Assembly (NCBI GenBank): GCA_000432335.1
Contig: HF995364.1
Span: 17,494-49,095, forward strand
DNA: 31,602 nt
Reading direction: 5' to 3'
DNA from: Firmicutes bacterium CAG:646
GTDB taxonomy: Bacteria > Bacillota > Clostridia > Lachnospirales > Lachnospiraceae
A model generated the notes under the pieces. It did no database searches. It was not told the DNA's origin and saw only the letters and a program-made list of their open reading frames with translations. Positions 17,369 through 24,881 of the stretch are shown here, in pieces. A program made the translations under genes and the position numbers. How positions within the stretch are numbered: the first letter of the stretch is position 1; every line of letters begins with the position of its first letter.

Positions 17369-17385
17369 GCTTAAAACTATTGAAA

Positions 17386-17532
17386 TTAGAAGAATCTCGG
17401 AGATACGTTCAACAGGTTAAAAGAATTTCTTTTCAGCATTTCTATAGGAAAGTCTTCATCTCCGACAGAATTAATAGTAGCCATATTTTTTGCAAAATAT
17501 TTTTCAACTAATGTTTTCATATAATTTTTCAT
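17386..17532 (-). CDS. Small protein of 48 aa, function unknown
   Basis: The minus strand carries an ATG at 17532 preceded by GAGGAGG (17541-17547) at an 8-base spacing, which is among the best ribosome sites in the window. The 48-residue product begins MKNYMKTLVEKYFAKN and ends NLLNVSPRFF. It has a basic, amphipathic N-terminal half, an acidic GDEDF patch in the middle and no Cys or membrane helix. The bidirectional terminator lies 18 bases beyond its stop. Its promoter region overlaps that of the divergent AraC gene. I do not recognise the family; it may be a real small protein, a regulatory peptide or the remnant of a larger gene. Confidence 0.5.
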   Translation of the reverse strand: MKNYMKTLVEKYFAKNMATINSVGDEDFPIEMLKRNSFNLLNVSPRFF

Positions 17533-17599
17533 TATAAACTCCTCCTCATTTATATTGCACTCTATATGTATTTATTGGATTCTCTTATTTGTTTTACGG

Positions 17600-17628
17600 T
17601 TGTATTATAGACAATTTTCTTTTATAAT
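17600..17628 (+). promoter_or_regulatory. AraC-gene promoter with overlapping palindrome
   Basis: TTGTAT (17600-17605), a 17-bp spacer, and TATAAT (17623-17628). The palindrome GTATTATA-N13-TATAATAC (17602-17609 with 17623-17630) covers both boxes and also supplies a minus-strand TATAAT (17604-17609); a minus-strand TTGACA is at 17632-17637 but spaced 22 bp. This suggests coordinated or autoregulated divergent transcription. Confidence 0.6.
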
Positions 17629-17679
17629 ACGTGTCAAATCCCATTGATAAGTAGCCAAATCTTGCAAAGGAGAGATTTT

Positions 17680-18483
17680 ATGCAGCCATTATATCGGGAA
17701 AGCAAGAAGCATTATGAAATATTTCTTACAAAAGCAAAGCATGATCCGCCACATTTACATAAGTCTGTAGAATTTGTCTATGTGATTGAAGGCACATTGG
17801 AAATCGGTGTGGGAAAAGAATTGTATCATATGGAAAAGGGAGATTTTGCTATTGTATTTCCGGAGGTGATTCATCACTATCAGGCATTTGATCCGATACC
17901 GGGAAAAGTTGTGTATCTGATGCTGGACCCTGCTTATACGGGAAGTTATTTGTCCTATTTACAGCAGTATTGCCCGGAAAATCCTGTGATAAAAGAAAAA
18001 GAGCTTCATGAGGATATTACTTACGCGATGAATTCCTTATGGAAGCAGAGAAAAGAACTGAATAGCATTTTGATTCCTCAGGCATTTGTACAGATTATGC
18101 TGACGCACGCATTGCCGGTGTATACCTTGATCGAGAAAAGCTCCATGGGACCGGAAGATATTGTATATCAGACGATGGCTTATATATCGGGACATTTTAC
18201 AGAAGAGATTACGCTTACTTCTATGGCGAAAGAACTTGGTTTTAGTCCGTATGCGCTTTCCAGAGTATTTTCCGGAACTTTTCACCGGAACTTTAACCAG
18301 TACTTGAATGAGGTACGGTTAAACTATGCCAGCGGTCTCTTACTTTATACAAATCAGACGATCACCGATATCTATAACAATTCGGGATTCAACAGCCAGA
18401 GGACATTTAATCGGGCTTTTCAGGAAAGATTTCATATGACGCCGAGAGAATATCGAAAAGAATATCAAAAACAGCATCTTTGA
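17680..18483 (+). CDS. AraC family transcriptional regulator with cupin sensor domain
   Basis: A 267-aa sugar- or metabolite-responsive regulator. The N-terminal half is a cupin barrel (HLHKSVEFVYVIEGTLEIGV, then MEKGDFAIVFPEVIHHY, about residues 25-70), and the last 100 residues are the paired helix-turn-helix unit (LTSMAKELGFSPYALSRVFS and ITDIYNNSGFNSQRTFNRAF, ending MTPREYRKEYQ). AAAGGAG at 17666-17672 selects the ATG at 17680 over an upstream in-frame TTG at 17644. It stands alone with no obvious target gene next to it, apart from the small divergent ORF. The palindrome over its promoter hints at autoregulation. Confidence 0.92.
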   Translation: MQPLYRESKKHYEIFLTKAKHDPPHLHKSVEFVYVIEGTLEIGVGKELYHMEKGDFAIVFPEVIHHYQAFDPIPGKVVYLMLDPAYTGSYLSYLQQYCPENPVIKEKELHEDITYAMNSLWKQRKELNSILIPQAFVQIMLTHALPVYTLIEKSSMGPEDIVYQTMAYISGHFTEEITLTSMAKELGFSPYALSRVFSGTFHRNFNQYLNEVRLNYASGLLLYTNQTITDIYNNSGFNSQRTFNRAFQERFHMTPREYRKEYQKQHL

Positions 18484-18861
18484 AAAAATGATAAGAGAAA
18501 AGTGCTTATAAAAGAGGAGGAGGGTGCTGCACCAGACAGAGAAAATCTCGTTTATTTCTGATACAGCAACCCCAGTATGAAAAAAATCTATGTAAATGGT
18601 AATAATTGTTTGTCGAGGTCCAACAGCCAAGCAGCGTTTATAACTCTGACTTGCATATCGCTCAGCCGCCGTCCTCATTTCATTTGATACATTTAGTATA
18701 AAGGGAAAATGTGTCCAGAGTGTGGAGAAGGAATAAAGTATTTCTGAAGAAAACCTGAAGGAAAAGGAAAGGTGAAGATAAGCTGCGGAAAGATTATTGA
18801 ATAAAATATTTCGGTGTGTTAGTATGGGGGAAGCATAAAAAGATGTTTGAAAATGCTAAAA
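18484..18861. other. Gene-free region after the AraC gene
   Basis: No supported gene is visible. An imperfect stem (GGGTGCTG with CAGCAACCC, about 18521-18576) may be structural. The minus-strand open frame at 18340-18678 runs into the antisense of the AraC gene and lacks a good ribosome site. Confidence 0.6.
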
Positions 18862-19066
18862 GGCATCGGCAATTGGGAAATCTGGGACAGTATTGGGTAT
18901 ATATAGTGCCTTTAGTTTCTGAAAACCCAAATCTATAAGAAAAACTCTCAAAAAAACCTGATTTTTATCGTATTTTTGGCATAGAAGGTACATAAGAGAA
19001 TAAAAACCCATAAATTTTCGTTTTAACAGGAAGTTTTTGAAAATTTTTGCAAGATATACCCAAACG
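18862..19066. repeat. Dispersed intergenic repeat, copy 2
   Basis: Second copy of the element at 8930-9130. TTGGGTATATATAG (18893), ACCCAAATCTAT (18925), ACCCATAAATTTT (19006) and ATACCCAA (19056) line up with copy 1 at nearly identical spacing. It ends about 50 bases before the guanylate-kinase-like gene and may contain its promoter. Confidence 0.68.
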
Positions 19067-19116
19067 ATAATCGCAAAACATCTGGTATGCAAAAACAGAA
19101 CAGAAAAGAGAAAAAA

Positions 19117-19698
19117 ATGGGAAAACTATTTTATATCATGGGAAAGAGCGCTTCTGGCAAGGACAGCATTTACCAGAAACTTCTGGAGAATAAAGAATTC
19201 CATTTTAAGAGGCTGGTCATTTACACTACACGTCCGGTGCGTGAAGGAGAAAGAGATGGGCAGGAATATTATTTTGTGACGGAAGAGATCTTTCAGGAGT
19301 TAAAAAGAGCAGGCAAAATCATAGAGGACAGAGGATATGAAACAGTTTGCGGATTGTGGAGATACTTTACAGCGGATAATATGGAATTAGACAAACATCA
19401 TTATCTGGGAATTGGGACTTTGGAATCCTATGAGCAATTAAAGACATATTATGGTGCGGAAAAATTGTGTCCTCTCTATATAGAAGTAGAAGATGGGGAG
19501 CGGCTCAAACGTGCGATAGCCAGAGAAGAACTGCAGGAAAAACCTCAATATGAAGAAATGTGTCGGAGATTTCTGTCAGACGCGGCAGATTTTTCCGAAG
19601 AACATATACAGAGAGCGGGAATTGAACGGCGTTTTCAGAATACAGATTTAAATAGTTGCCTGCGTAACATTGAAACTTATTTAAAAAGTATGATATAA
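19117..19698 (+). CDS. Guanylate-kinase-like P-loop kinase
   Basis: A 193-aa nucleoside-monophosphate kinase-like protein. The P-loop is GKSASGKD (residues 9-16), with Asp after the Lys where Ser/Thr is usual. The segment VIYTTRPVREGERDGQEYYFVTEEIF is the classical GMP-binding part of guanylate kinase (TTRxxRxGExxGxxYxF). After this, the lid and C-terminus (DRGYETVCGLWRYFT) depart from canonical Gmk. ATG 19117 is the better start; an upstream ATG at 19087 would add ten basic residues. It precedes holB, where many Firmicutes have thymidylate kinase. A normal gmk is probably elsewhere, so this may be a specialised paralogue. Confidence 0.8.
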   Translation: MGKLFYIMGKSASGKDSIYQKLLENKEFHFKRLVIYTTRPVREGERDGQEYYFVTEEIFQELKRAGKIIEDRGYETVCGLWRYFTADNMELDKHHYLGIGTLESYEQLKTYYGAEKLCPLYIEVEDGERLKRAIAREELQEKPQYEEMCRRFLSDAADFSEEHIQRAGIERRFQNTDLNSCLRNIETYLKSMI

Positions 19699-19699
19699 T
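19670..19699 (+). promoter_or_regulatory. Promoter of the holB operon
   Basis: TTGAAA (19670-19675), an 18-bp spacer, and TATAAT (19694-19699) with the TG extension (TGATATAAT). It overlaps the end of the kinase-like gene and gives a leader of about 215 bases before holB. Confidence 0.7.
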
Positions 19700-19705
19700 G
19701 AGTGA

Positions 19706-19907
19706 GCAAGGCTTCAAAAGTTCCATTTTTCATGTTTACATGAAAAAATGGAACCTTGGAAGCCGCTAAAACATGAGGATGCAGCCCGGTTGGGCGAAAT
19801 CCGAATGTTTTTAGGATTGCGAAAGTACGAAGTACGGAGCAATCCGTGCTCACGGAGTAAATAGTTATTTATCCGTACTCACGAGATAAATCAACAGGAT
19901 AAATTAC
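19706..19907 (+). ncRNA. Long structured leader of holB (possible regulatory RNA or repeat element)
   Basis: It holds a long hairpin (GGCTTC ... GAAGCC, 19710-19764, with a second inner stem of about 15 bp), an inverted pair GGATTGC/GCAATCC (19814-19820 with 19839-19845), an inverted pair AGTACGGA/TCCGTACT, and a 21-base imperfect direct repeat ATCCGTRCTCACG (19842 and 19871). There is no T-run, so it is not a simple terminator. I do not recognise a known RNA class. Confidence 0.4.
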
Positions 19908-19920
19908 AGGAGGTGGTACG

Positions 19921-20910
19921 ATGCCAGGTTTTGAAGAAGTAGTAGGGCACAAAGAGATTATACGTCATTTGCAGAATGCGATACAGTTGGGAAAGATATC
20001 TCATGCGTACATTTTTAGTGGTGAGACTGGTTCCGGAAAGAAATTACTGGCAACCACATTTGCCATGACGCTGCAGTGTGAAAAGAAGGGGATTGATCCC
20101 TGTCTGGATTGCAGTTCCTGCAAGAAAGCCATGAGCAAGAATCATCCTGATATTATCCATGTGACCCATGAAAAACCAAATTCTATCGGTATCGAGGATA
20201 TCAGAACGCAGCTTATTGAGGATGTGGAAATTAAGCCGTATTGCAGTTCTTATAAGATTTATATTATCAATGAGGCGGAAAAGCTTACGCTTCAGGCGCA
20301 GAATGCGCTGCTGAAGACGATTGAGGAGCCGCCGGCTTATGCGATCATCCTGCTTCTTACCAGTAATATGGATGCGCTGCTTCCAACGATAACATCCCGG
20401 TGTGTGAAGTTGTCGCTTCGTCCGGTGAAGGAGAGTATGGTGAAGGAGTATCTTATGGAGAAGCTTCATTTGCCGGATTATCAGGCGCAGATGGATGCAT
20501 CCTTTTCCCAGGGAAATATTGGAAAGGCAAAGCAGATAGCGGAATCGGATGAATTCAGTGTGGTTACCGATCAGGCGCTGCGCATTTTGAAAAAATCGAA
20601 AGAATTAGAGTTGTATGAGCTGGTAGATATGATCAAGCAGCTTTCCGGGGATAAACAGAATATTTATGAGTATCTGGATCTGTTTATTATGTGGTTCCGG
20701 GACGTGCTGCTCTTTAAAGCTACCAAGGAGGTAGACGGGCTGGTATTTAAGGATCAGCTGAATTATATTAAGGAACGGGCAAGTCAGAGTTCTTATGAGG
20801 GCATTGAGGATATTATCAATGCTGTAGAGAAAGCCAAGGAACGTTTACGGGCAAATGTAAATTTTGATTTGGTTATGGAATTGCTGTTCCTGACGATCAG
20901 GGAGAATTAA
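19921..20910 (+). CDS. holB: DNA polymerase III subunit delta'
   Basis: Clamp-loader subunit of the replicative polymerase, 329 aa. Walker A is GETGSGKK (34-41); a zinc-binding set follows (Cys53, Cys61, Cys64, Cys67, with CLDCSSCKK); then IYIINEAEKLTLQAQNALLKTIEEPP (Walker B-like region), the LLLTSN sensor and the SRC arginine-finger motif. The AGGAGGTGG ribosome site lies before ATG 19921. The next gene, ricT, starts one base after its stop. The order holB-ricT-methyltransferase-rsmI is a conserved Firmicutes block. Confidence 0.95.
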   Translation: MPGFEEVVGHKEIIRHLQNAIQLGKISHAYIFSGETGSGKKLLATTFAMTLQCEKKGIDPCLDCSSCKKAMSKNHPDIIHVTHEKPNSIGIEDIRTQLIEDVEIKPYCSSYKIYIINEAEKLTLQAQNALLKTIEEPPAYAIILLLTSNMDALLPTITSRCVKLSLRPVKESMVKEYLMEKLHLPDYQAQMDASFSQGNIGKAKQIAESDEFSVVTDQALRILKKSKELELYELVDMIKQLSGDKQNIYEYLDLFIMWFRDVLLFKATKEVDGLVFKDQLNYIKERASQSSYEGIEDIINAVEKAKERLRANVNFDLVMELLFLTIREN

Positions 20911-20911
20911 A

Positions 20912-21796
20912 ATGGTAAAAATTATTGGAGTCCGGTTTCGGAATGTGGGAAAAATTTATTACTTTAATCCCAAGAGTTTTCAGATAAAACAGGGCGATCA
21001 TGTGATCGTGGAGACAGCCAGAGGCGTGGAATATGGAACGGTAGTTCTGGGACCGAAGGAAGTGGATGAAAAAGATGTGATCCAGCCGCTGAAGGATGTG
21101 ATTCGTCTTGCCACACCTAAAGATGATGGAAGAGAAGAAAACAACAGAAAAAGAGAAAAAGAGGCATATCAGATCTGTCTGAAGAAAATCCGGGCGCATG
21201 AGCTGGATATGAAGCTGATTGATGTGGAATATACGTTTGATAATAATAAGGTGCTGTTTTACTTTACGGCAGACGGAAGAATTGATTTTCGGGAGCTGGT
21301 AAAGGATTTGGCGGCTATTTTCAAAACAAGAATAGAACTGCGTCAGATCGGTGTCCGGGATGAGACGAAGATATTGGGCGGTATGGGGATTTGCGGCAGA
21401 CCGCTGTGCTGTCACACGTATCTTTCGGAATTTGCCCCGGTGTCCATCAAAATGGCGAAGGAGCAGAACCTTTCTCTGAATCCCACAAAGATTTCCGGTG
21501 TATGCGGACGCTTGATGTGTTGTCTGAAAAATGAACAGGAGACCTATGAGTATTTGAACCGAAAATTGCCGAACATGGGAGATATGGTGACGACTCCGGA
21601 GGGAATCAAAGGGGAAGTACAGAGTGTCAATGTGCTCCGGCAGCAGGTAAAGGTGATCGTGGATATCAACGATGAGAAAGAAATCCGGGAATACAAGGTG
21701 GACGAGTTAAGGTTTAAACCGAGACATAAGAAAGAAAAAGTGAAATTAACGAAAGAAGAATTGAGAGAACTGGAAAAACTGGAAAGAGAAAAATAG
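20912..21796 (+). CDS. ricT: PSP1-domain protein RicT (YaaT), stage 0 sporulation/RNA maturation factor
   Basis: A 294-aa cytoplasmic protein of the PSP1 family. The Cys-rich part is characteristic: GGMGICGRPLCCHTYL, then GVCGRLMCCLKNEQETY, which in B. subtilis RicT help hold iron-sulfur clusters of the RicA-RicF-RicT complex that assists RNase Y in mRNA processing and affects sporulation and biofilm formation. The C-terminus is a long Lys/Glu-rich tail. The position between holB and the methyltransferase gene matches the conserved block. Whether ricA and ricF exist in this genome cannot be seen here. Confidence 0.93.
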   Translation: MVKIIGVRFRNVGKIYYFNPKSFQIKQGDHVIVETARGVEYGTVVLGPKEVDEKDVIQPLKDVIRLATPKDDGREENNRKREKEAYQICLKKIRAHELDMKLIDVEYTFDNNKVLFYFTADGRIDFRELVKDLAAIFKTRIELRQIGVRDETKILGGMGICGRPLCCHTYLSEFAPVSIKMAKEQNLSLNPTKISGVCGRLMCCLKNEQETYEYLNRKLPNMGDMVTTPEGIKGEVQSVNVLRQQVKVIVDINDEKEIREYKVDELRFKPRHKKEKVKLTKEELRELEKLEREK

Positions 21797-21814
21797 AAAG
21801 GGAATCCATTTAAG

Positions 21815-22555
21815 ATGACAGTGGAATTAAAGGAACATGAACGTCTGGACGACCTGCAGAACGGGTATTTTATCATTCAGAATACTCAGAATTTCTGTTA
21901 TGGTATCGACGCAGTGCTGCTTTCGGGATTTGCAAAGGTGAAACCGGGAGAGCGGGCATTGGATCTGGGAACCGGTACGGGGATCATCCCTATTTTGCTG
22001 AAAGCAAAGACGCAGGGAGAGCATTTTACCGGGCTGGAGATTCAGGAAGAGAGCGCAGAGATGGCGAGACGGAGTGTGGTTTATAATCATCTGGAGGATT
22101 CGGTGACTATTCAAACAGGAGACATCAAAGAAGCCGCTGCCGTATTTGGCAAGGCTTCTTTTTCTGTAGTTACCTGTAATCCGCCGTATATGACGGGAAA
22201 TCATGGATTGGCAAATCCTCATCTGCCAAAGGCGATCGCTCGCCATGAGGTACTGTGTACGCTGGAGGATGTCATTCGTGAGACTGCGCAGGTTTTGAAG
22301 CCAAGGGGACGGTTCTACATGGTGCACCGACCGTTTCGGATGGCAGAAATCATGGGGCTTATGATGAAATATAAGCTGGAACCGAAGAGAATGCGGCTGG
22401 TGTATCCTTATGTGGATAAGGAGCCGAATATGGTTCTGATCGAGGGGCTTTTAGGTGGAAATTCCAGAATTACTGTGGAAAAGCCTTTGATCGTGTACGA
22501 AAAACCGGGAGTATATACCCGGGAAATACGGGAGATATATGGAGATGGAAGGTAA
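21815..22555 (+). CDS. tRNA1(Val) adenine-N6 methyltransferase-like protein
   Basis: A 246-aa SAM-dependent methyltransferase of the TrmN6/YfiC family, which methylates adenine 37 of a valine tRNA in E. coli. The SAM loop is ALDLGTGTGIIPILL (residues 48-62), and the catalytic NPPY motif is at 122-125 (VVTCNPPYMTGNHGLANPH). The N-terminal ERLDDLQNGYFIIQ matches the family opening. ATG 21815 follows AAAGGGAA. Its end overlaps the start of rsmI by 17 bases, so translation is coupled. The exact target is inferred from family only. Confidence 0.9.
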   Translation: MTVELKEHERLDDLQNGYFIIQNTQNFCYGIDAVLLSGFAKVKPGERALDLGTGTGIIPILLKAKTQGEHFTGLEIQEESAEMARRSVVYNHLEDSVTIQTGDIKEAAAVFGKASFSVVTCNPPYMTGNHGLANPHLPKAIARHEVLCTLEDVIRETAQVLKPRGRFYMVHRPFRMAEIMGLMMKYKLEPKRMRLVYPYVDKEPNMVLIEGLLGGNSRITVEKPLIVYEKPGVYTREIREIYGDGR

Positions 22556-23393
22556 ATTATATTTGTGCGCAACACCGATTGGAAATCTGGAAGATATTAC
22601 CTTTCGGGTGCTGCGGATTTTGAAAGAAGTGGATCTGATCGCAGCGGAAGATACGCGAAACAGTATTAAACTGCTGAATCATTTTGAGATAAAGACACCT
22701 ATGACCAGTTACCATGAATATAATAAGATTGAAAAAGGGAAGTATCTGGTAGGGCTAATGGAAGAAGGAAAACAGATTGCTCTGATCACGGATGCGGGAA
22801 CGCCGGGAATCTCAGATCCGGGGGAGGAACTGGCGGCTATGTGCCATGAGGCAGGGATTCCCGTAACTTCTTTGCCGGGACCGGCGGCGTGTATCACGGC
22901 GCTGACCCTTTCCGGGCTGCCCACCAGAAGATTTGCTTTTGAGGCATTTCTGCCTTCTGATAAGAAGGAAAAACAGGCGGTACTGGAAGAATTGAAGGAT
23001 GAAACCCGGACGACCATTCTCTACGAGGCGCCTCATCGGCTGGTGAGAACACTGGAAGAGCTGTATGAAAATCTGGGAGAGCGGAGGGTAACCATATGCC
23101 GGGAACTTACAAAAAAGCATGAGACGGCATTTCTTACCACTTTGTCGGGGGCGTTGGAACATTATCGTGAGGAACCGCCCCGAGGAGAGTGCGTGATCGT
23201 TATGGAGGGCCGCAGCAGACAGGAGATGGAGCAGGAGAAACAGAAAGCCTGGGAGAGCATGAGTCTGGAAGAACATATGAGAATGTATGAGGATCAGGGC
23301 GTCCAGAGAAAGGAAGCTATGAAATTGGTGGCAAAAGACCGGGGAGTGTCGAAACGGGAAGTGTATCAGGGGTTGTTGGAAAGAGAGTGTTGA
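22539..23393 (+). CDS. rsmI: 16S rRNA (cytidine1402-2'-O)-methyltransferase
   Basis: A 284-aa tetrapyrrole-methylase-fold enzyme that methylates the ribose of C1402 in the decoding centre. Key segments are LYLCATPIGNLEDITFRVLRIL, DLIAAEDTRNSIKLL, LITDAGTPGISDPGEEL and SLPGPAACITALTLSGLPT. A short C-terminal domain (about 230-284) with an SKREVYQGLLE ending follows, as in Firmicutes homologues. ATG 22539 or 22545 could serve. It is the last gene of the housekeeping operon, with a weak AGTGTT/AACACT hairpin and T-run just after it, and converges with the toxin gene. Confidence 0.95.
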   Translation: MEMEGKLYLCATPIGNLEDITFRVLRILKEVDLIAAEDTRNSIKLLNHFEIKTPMTSYHEYNKIEKGKYLVGLMEEGKQIALITDAGTPGISDPGEELAAMCHEAGIPVTSLPGPAACITALTLSGLPTRRFAFEAFLPSDKKEKQAVLEELKDETRTTILYEAPHRLVRTLEELYENLGERRVTICRELTKKHETAFLTTLSGALEHYREEPPRGECVIVMEGRSRQEMEQEKQKAWESMSLEEHMRMYEDQGVQRKEAMKLVAKDRGVSKREVYQGLLEREC

Positions 23394-23417
23394 AATTGAA
23401 AAATTAAAACACTTTTC
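23386..23417 (+). terminator. Weak terminator after rsmI
   Basis: AGTGTT (23386-23391) can pair with AACACT (23408-23413), followed by TTTT. The stem is only 6 bp and overlaps the stop codon, so the call is tentative. Confidence 0.3.
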
Positions 23418-23422
23418 ACTTC

Positions 23423-23833
23423 TTATTGTCTATTCAAAAAAGCTGTTGGTGTTATCGCAGGAACGATAGAACCGGAGAAGTCTTTGATATTTCTTGTTAA
23501 GATGTAGCTTGCGCCGTTTCGTTCTGCTACAGCATCGACTACGGCATCTTCGAAGTCTGGCATGGAACGCATGAGAGCAGTATGAACATCCATACCTTGT
23601 ACATCGGCAAAGGTAACGAGCTGGGAAAGCTGTTCCAGCGTTTCTTTTGCTTTTGCAGCAGATTGGAAAGACTTGCGCAGTATATAAAAAATATCAGTAG
23701 CGGCAGATGCGGAGATTAAACATTCTGTATCTGTTTCTACAGCCTTGCGTAGAGCCTGATAGGAGTCCGCAAAGAAAGGCTCTCGCTTCTGGAAAATATC
23801 CAGAATTACATTTGTATCGATTACGATTCTCAT
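23423..23833 (-). CDS. PIN-domain toxin, VapC-like ribonuclease
   Basis: A 136-aa PIN-fold protein, probable RNA-cleaving toxin. The acidic active-site set is visible: Asp6 in MRIVIDTNVILDIF, an acidic position in the ATDIFYILRK helix (Asp47), and Asp96/Asp100 in MPDFEDAVVDAVAE, followed by ASYILTRNIKDF. Its start overlaps the antitoxin stop by four bases (ATGA), the usual translational coupling of toxin-antitoxin pairs. Cognate RNA targets of VapC proteins are often tRNAs or rRNA, but nothing here identifies the target. Confidence 0.9.
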   Translation of the reverse strand: MRIVIDTNVILDIFQKREPFFADSYQALRKAVETDTECLISASAATDIFYILRKSFQSAAKAKETLEQLSQLVTFADVQGMDVHTALMRSMPDFEDAVVDAVAERNGASYILTRNIKDFSGSIVPAITPTAFLNRQ

Positions 23834-24051
23834 TGTCTTTCTAACCGCTCCTCTCTGATCGATTTTTCATCCAGACCGTCAGTCTGCGGTGCGATACCGA
23901 CAAGGTTATCCAACACTGCGAGTTTGTTTACTGATGGACTGGTAAGCCGGGCAATATTTTTTCCATTTTTGGTGATAAAAATATCCTGTGTAACAGCAAG
24001 TTCCAAATATTTGCCAAGATTTGTTTTAAATTCCGTTGCAGTAACAATCAT
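23830..24051 (-). CDS. Phd/YefM-family antitoxin
   Basis: A 73-aa antitoxin and DNA-binding autorepressor. The N-terminal fold is typical (MIVTATEFKTNLGKYLELAV, then DIFITKNGKNIARLTSP), followed by a flexible acidic C-terminal tail that would wrap the PIN toxin. TTAGGAGGTG lies before ATG 24051. Two AATCGTACG boxes flank the -35 of its promoter and are the expected operator. The pairing of a Phd-type antitoxin with a PIN toxin is common in Firmicutes. Confidence 0.92.
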   Translation of the reverse strand: MIVTATEFKTNLGKYLELAVTQDIFITKNGKNIARLTSPSVNKLAVLDNLVGIAPQTDGLDEKSIREERLERQ

Positions 24052-24095
24052 AGTTTGACACCTCCTAACTTGTAGTGTATGTTTTATATATTTAT

Positions 24096-24136
24096 ATTAT
24101 ACAAGAATCGTACGAAAAGTTCAATATAATCGTACG
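24096..24136 (-). promoter_or_regulatory. Toxin-antitoxin promoter with repeated operator boxes
   Basis: On the minus strand: TTGAAC (24119-24124), a 17-bp spacer, TATAAT (24096-24101). AATCGTACG occurs at 24106-24114 (in the spacer) and 24128-24136 (just upstream of -35), 22 bp apart, so the antitoxin complex could bind one face of the DNA and block transcription. A partial inverted copy (GTGCGATTT) lies at 24146. Confidence 0.8.
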
Positions 24137-24200
24137 TTTAATATTGTGCGATTTGAAATGCGGTTGTACAGTAGAACATGTCCAGTTGCATACTCTTTTC

Positions 24201-24230
24201 GTGGACAAAAAGAGCTGTTTTGCGGACAAC
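24201..24230 (+). promoter_or_regulatory. Tandem LytTR-type binding sites upstream of agrB
   Basis: GTGGACAAA (24201-24209) and GCGGACAAC (24222-24230) are direct repeats 21 bp apart, the two-turn layout used by AgrA-type LytTR regulators. The context TTTTCGTGG-N-CAAAAAGAG is shared with the site at 27691. The -10 (TATAAT, 24256-24261) follows after 25 bp and agrB starts at 24288. Confidence 0.8.
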
Positions 24231-24255
24231 TTACCACGTATCATCCCAAAATGTT

Positions 24256-24261
24256 TATAAT
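24256..24261 (+). promoter_or_regulatory. agrB promoter -10 element
   Basis: TATAAT, placed 25 bp after the second regulator site. No good -35 box is present, as expected for an activator-dependent promoter. Confidence 0.65.
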
Positions 24262-24287
24262 TACAGTCAGAAAGAGGGAGGGATGAT

Positions 24288-24881
24288 ATGTTACACAAAA
24301 TATCAAAAGCAATGGCGAAAAAACTGGCAATGAGTTCGGAACCGGAGAAAGAAGAAATTTACGTATACGGGTTGGAGCTGATTATTACAACCTTTTTAGG
24401 GCTGGCGTCTATTGTGCTTGTATCGGGGGTCCTTTCGGAATGGAGTTCTGCATGGATTTTTACTGGAATTTTCGTTCCGCTGAGACTTTGTACCGGAGGG
24501 TATCATGCAGATACTTATGGAAAATGTTTTGTGATCAGTAATCTCTCTTATCTGAGCCTGCTCATCATCAAAAAGCTGACAGAAGGGAGAATACCAATGC
24601 TGGTATGGCTTATGCTGCTGGCGGCAGCTTGCTGGTATATAGGTAAAAACGCACCAGTTTTACATCGAAATCAGATGATTAATGAACAGAAGCAAAAAAG
24701 AAATCGCAAAACGGCGAGAGTTCTTCTGATTGTCGATGTTGTGGTAAGTTTGAGTTTTGCAATATATCAGCCCCAATATGTCGTTATGATAGCGTTGAGT
24801 ATTTATTTAGTAGCGGTATTTATGATGGTAGCGGATAAAAAAGTAGTATTTAGAAAAAAGAGAGGAGAAATTGCTATATGA
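24288..24881 (+). CDS. agrB: AgrB-like pheromone-processing protease
   Basis: Integral-membrane cysteine protease that cuts and cyclises the AgrD propeptide; 197 aa, the usual size. The catalytic region is RLCTGGYHADTYGKCF with His73 and Cys80, seven residues apart as in staphylococcal AgrB. Four to six hydrophobic segments surround it (about 28-48, 53-68, 81-95, 100-116, 143-182). AGAGGGAGGG lies before ATG 24288. The stop overlaps the AgrD start in ATGA, so both are translated together. It is transcribed from the promoter with tandem regulator sites just upstream. Confidence 0.93.
   Translation: MLHKISKAMAKKLAMSSEPEKEEIYVYGLELIITTFLGLASIVLVSGVLSEWSSAWIFTGIFVPLRLCTGGYHADTYGKCFVISNLSYLSLLIIKKLTEGRIPMLVWLMLLAAACWYIGKNAPVLHRNQMINEQKQKRNRKTARVLLIVDVVVSLSFAIYQPQYVVMIALSIYLVAVFMMVADKKVVFRKKRGEIAI

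Noticed and set aside
18340..18678. A 112-codon minus-strand ORF beginning MRTAAERYASQ
   Set aside because: Its second half is antisense to the AraC gene's 3' end and no GGAGG precedes it. The N-terminal part is protein-like, so a decayed gene fragment cannot be excluded.
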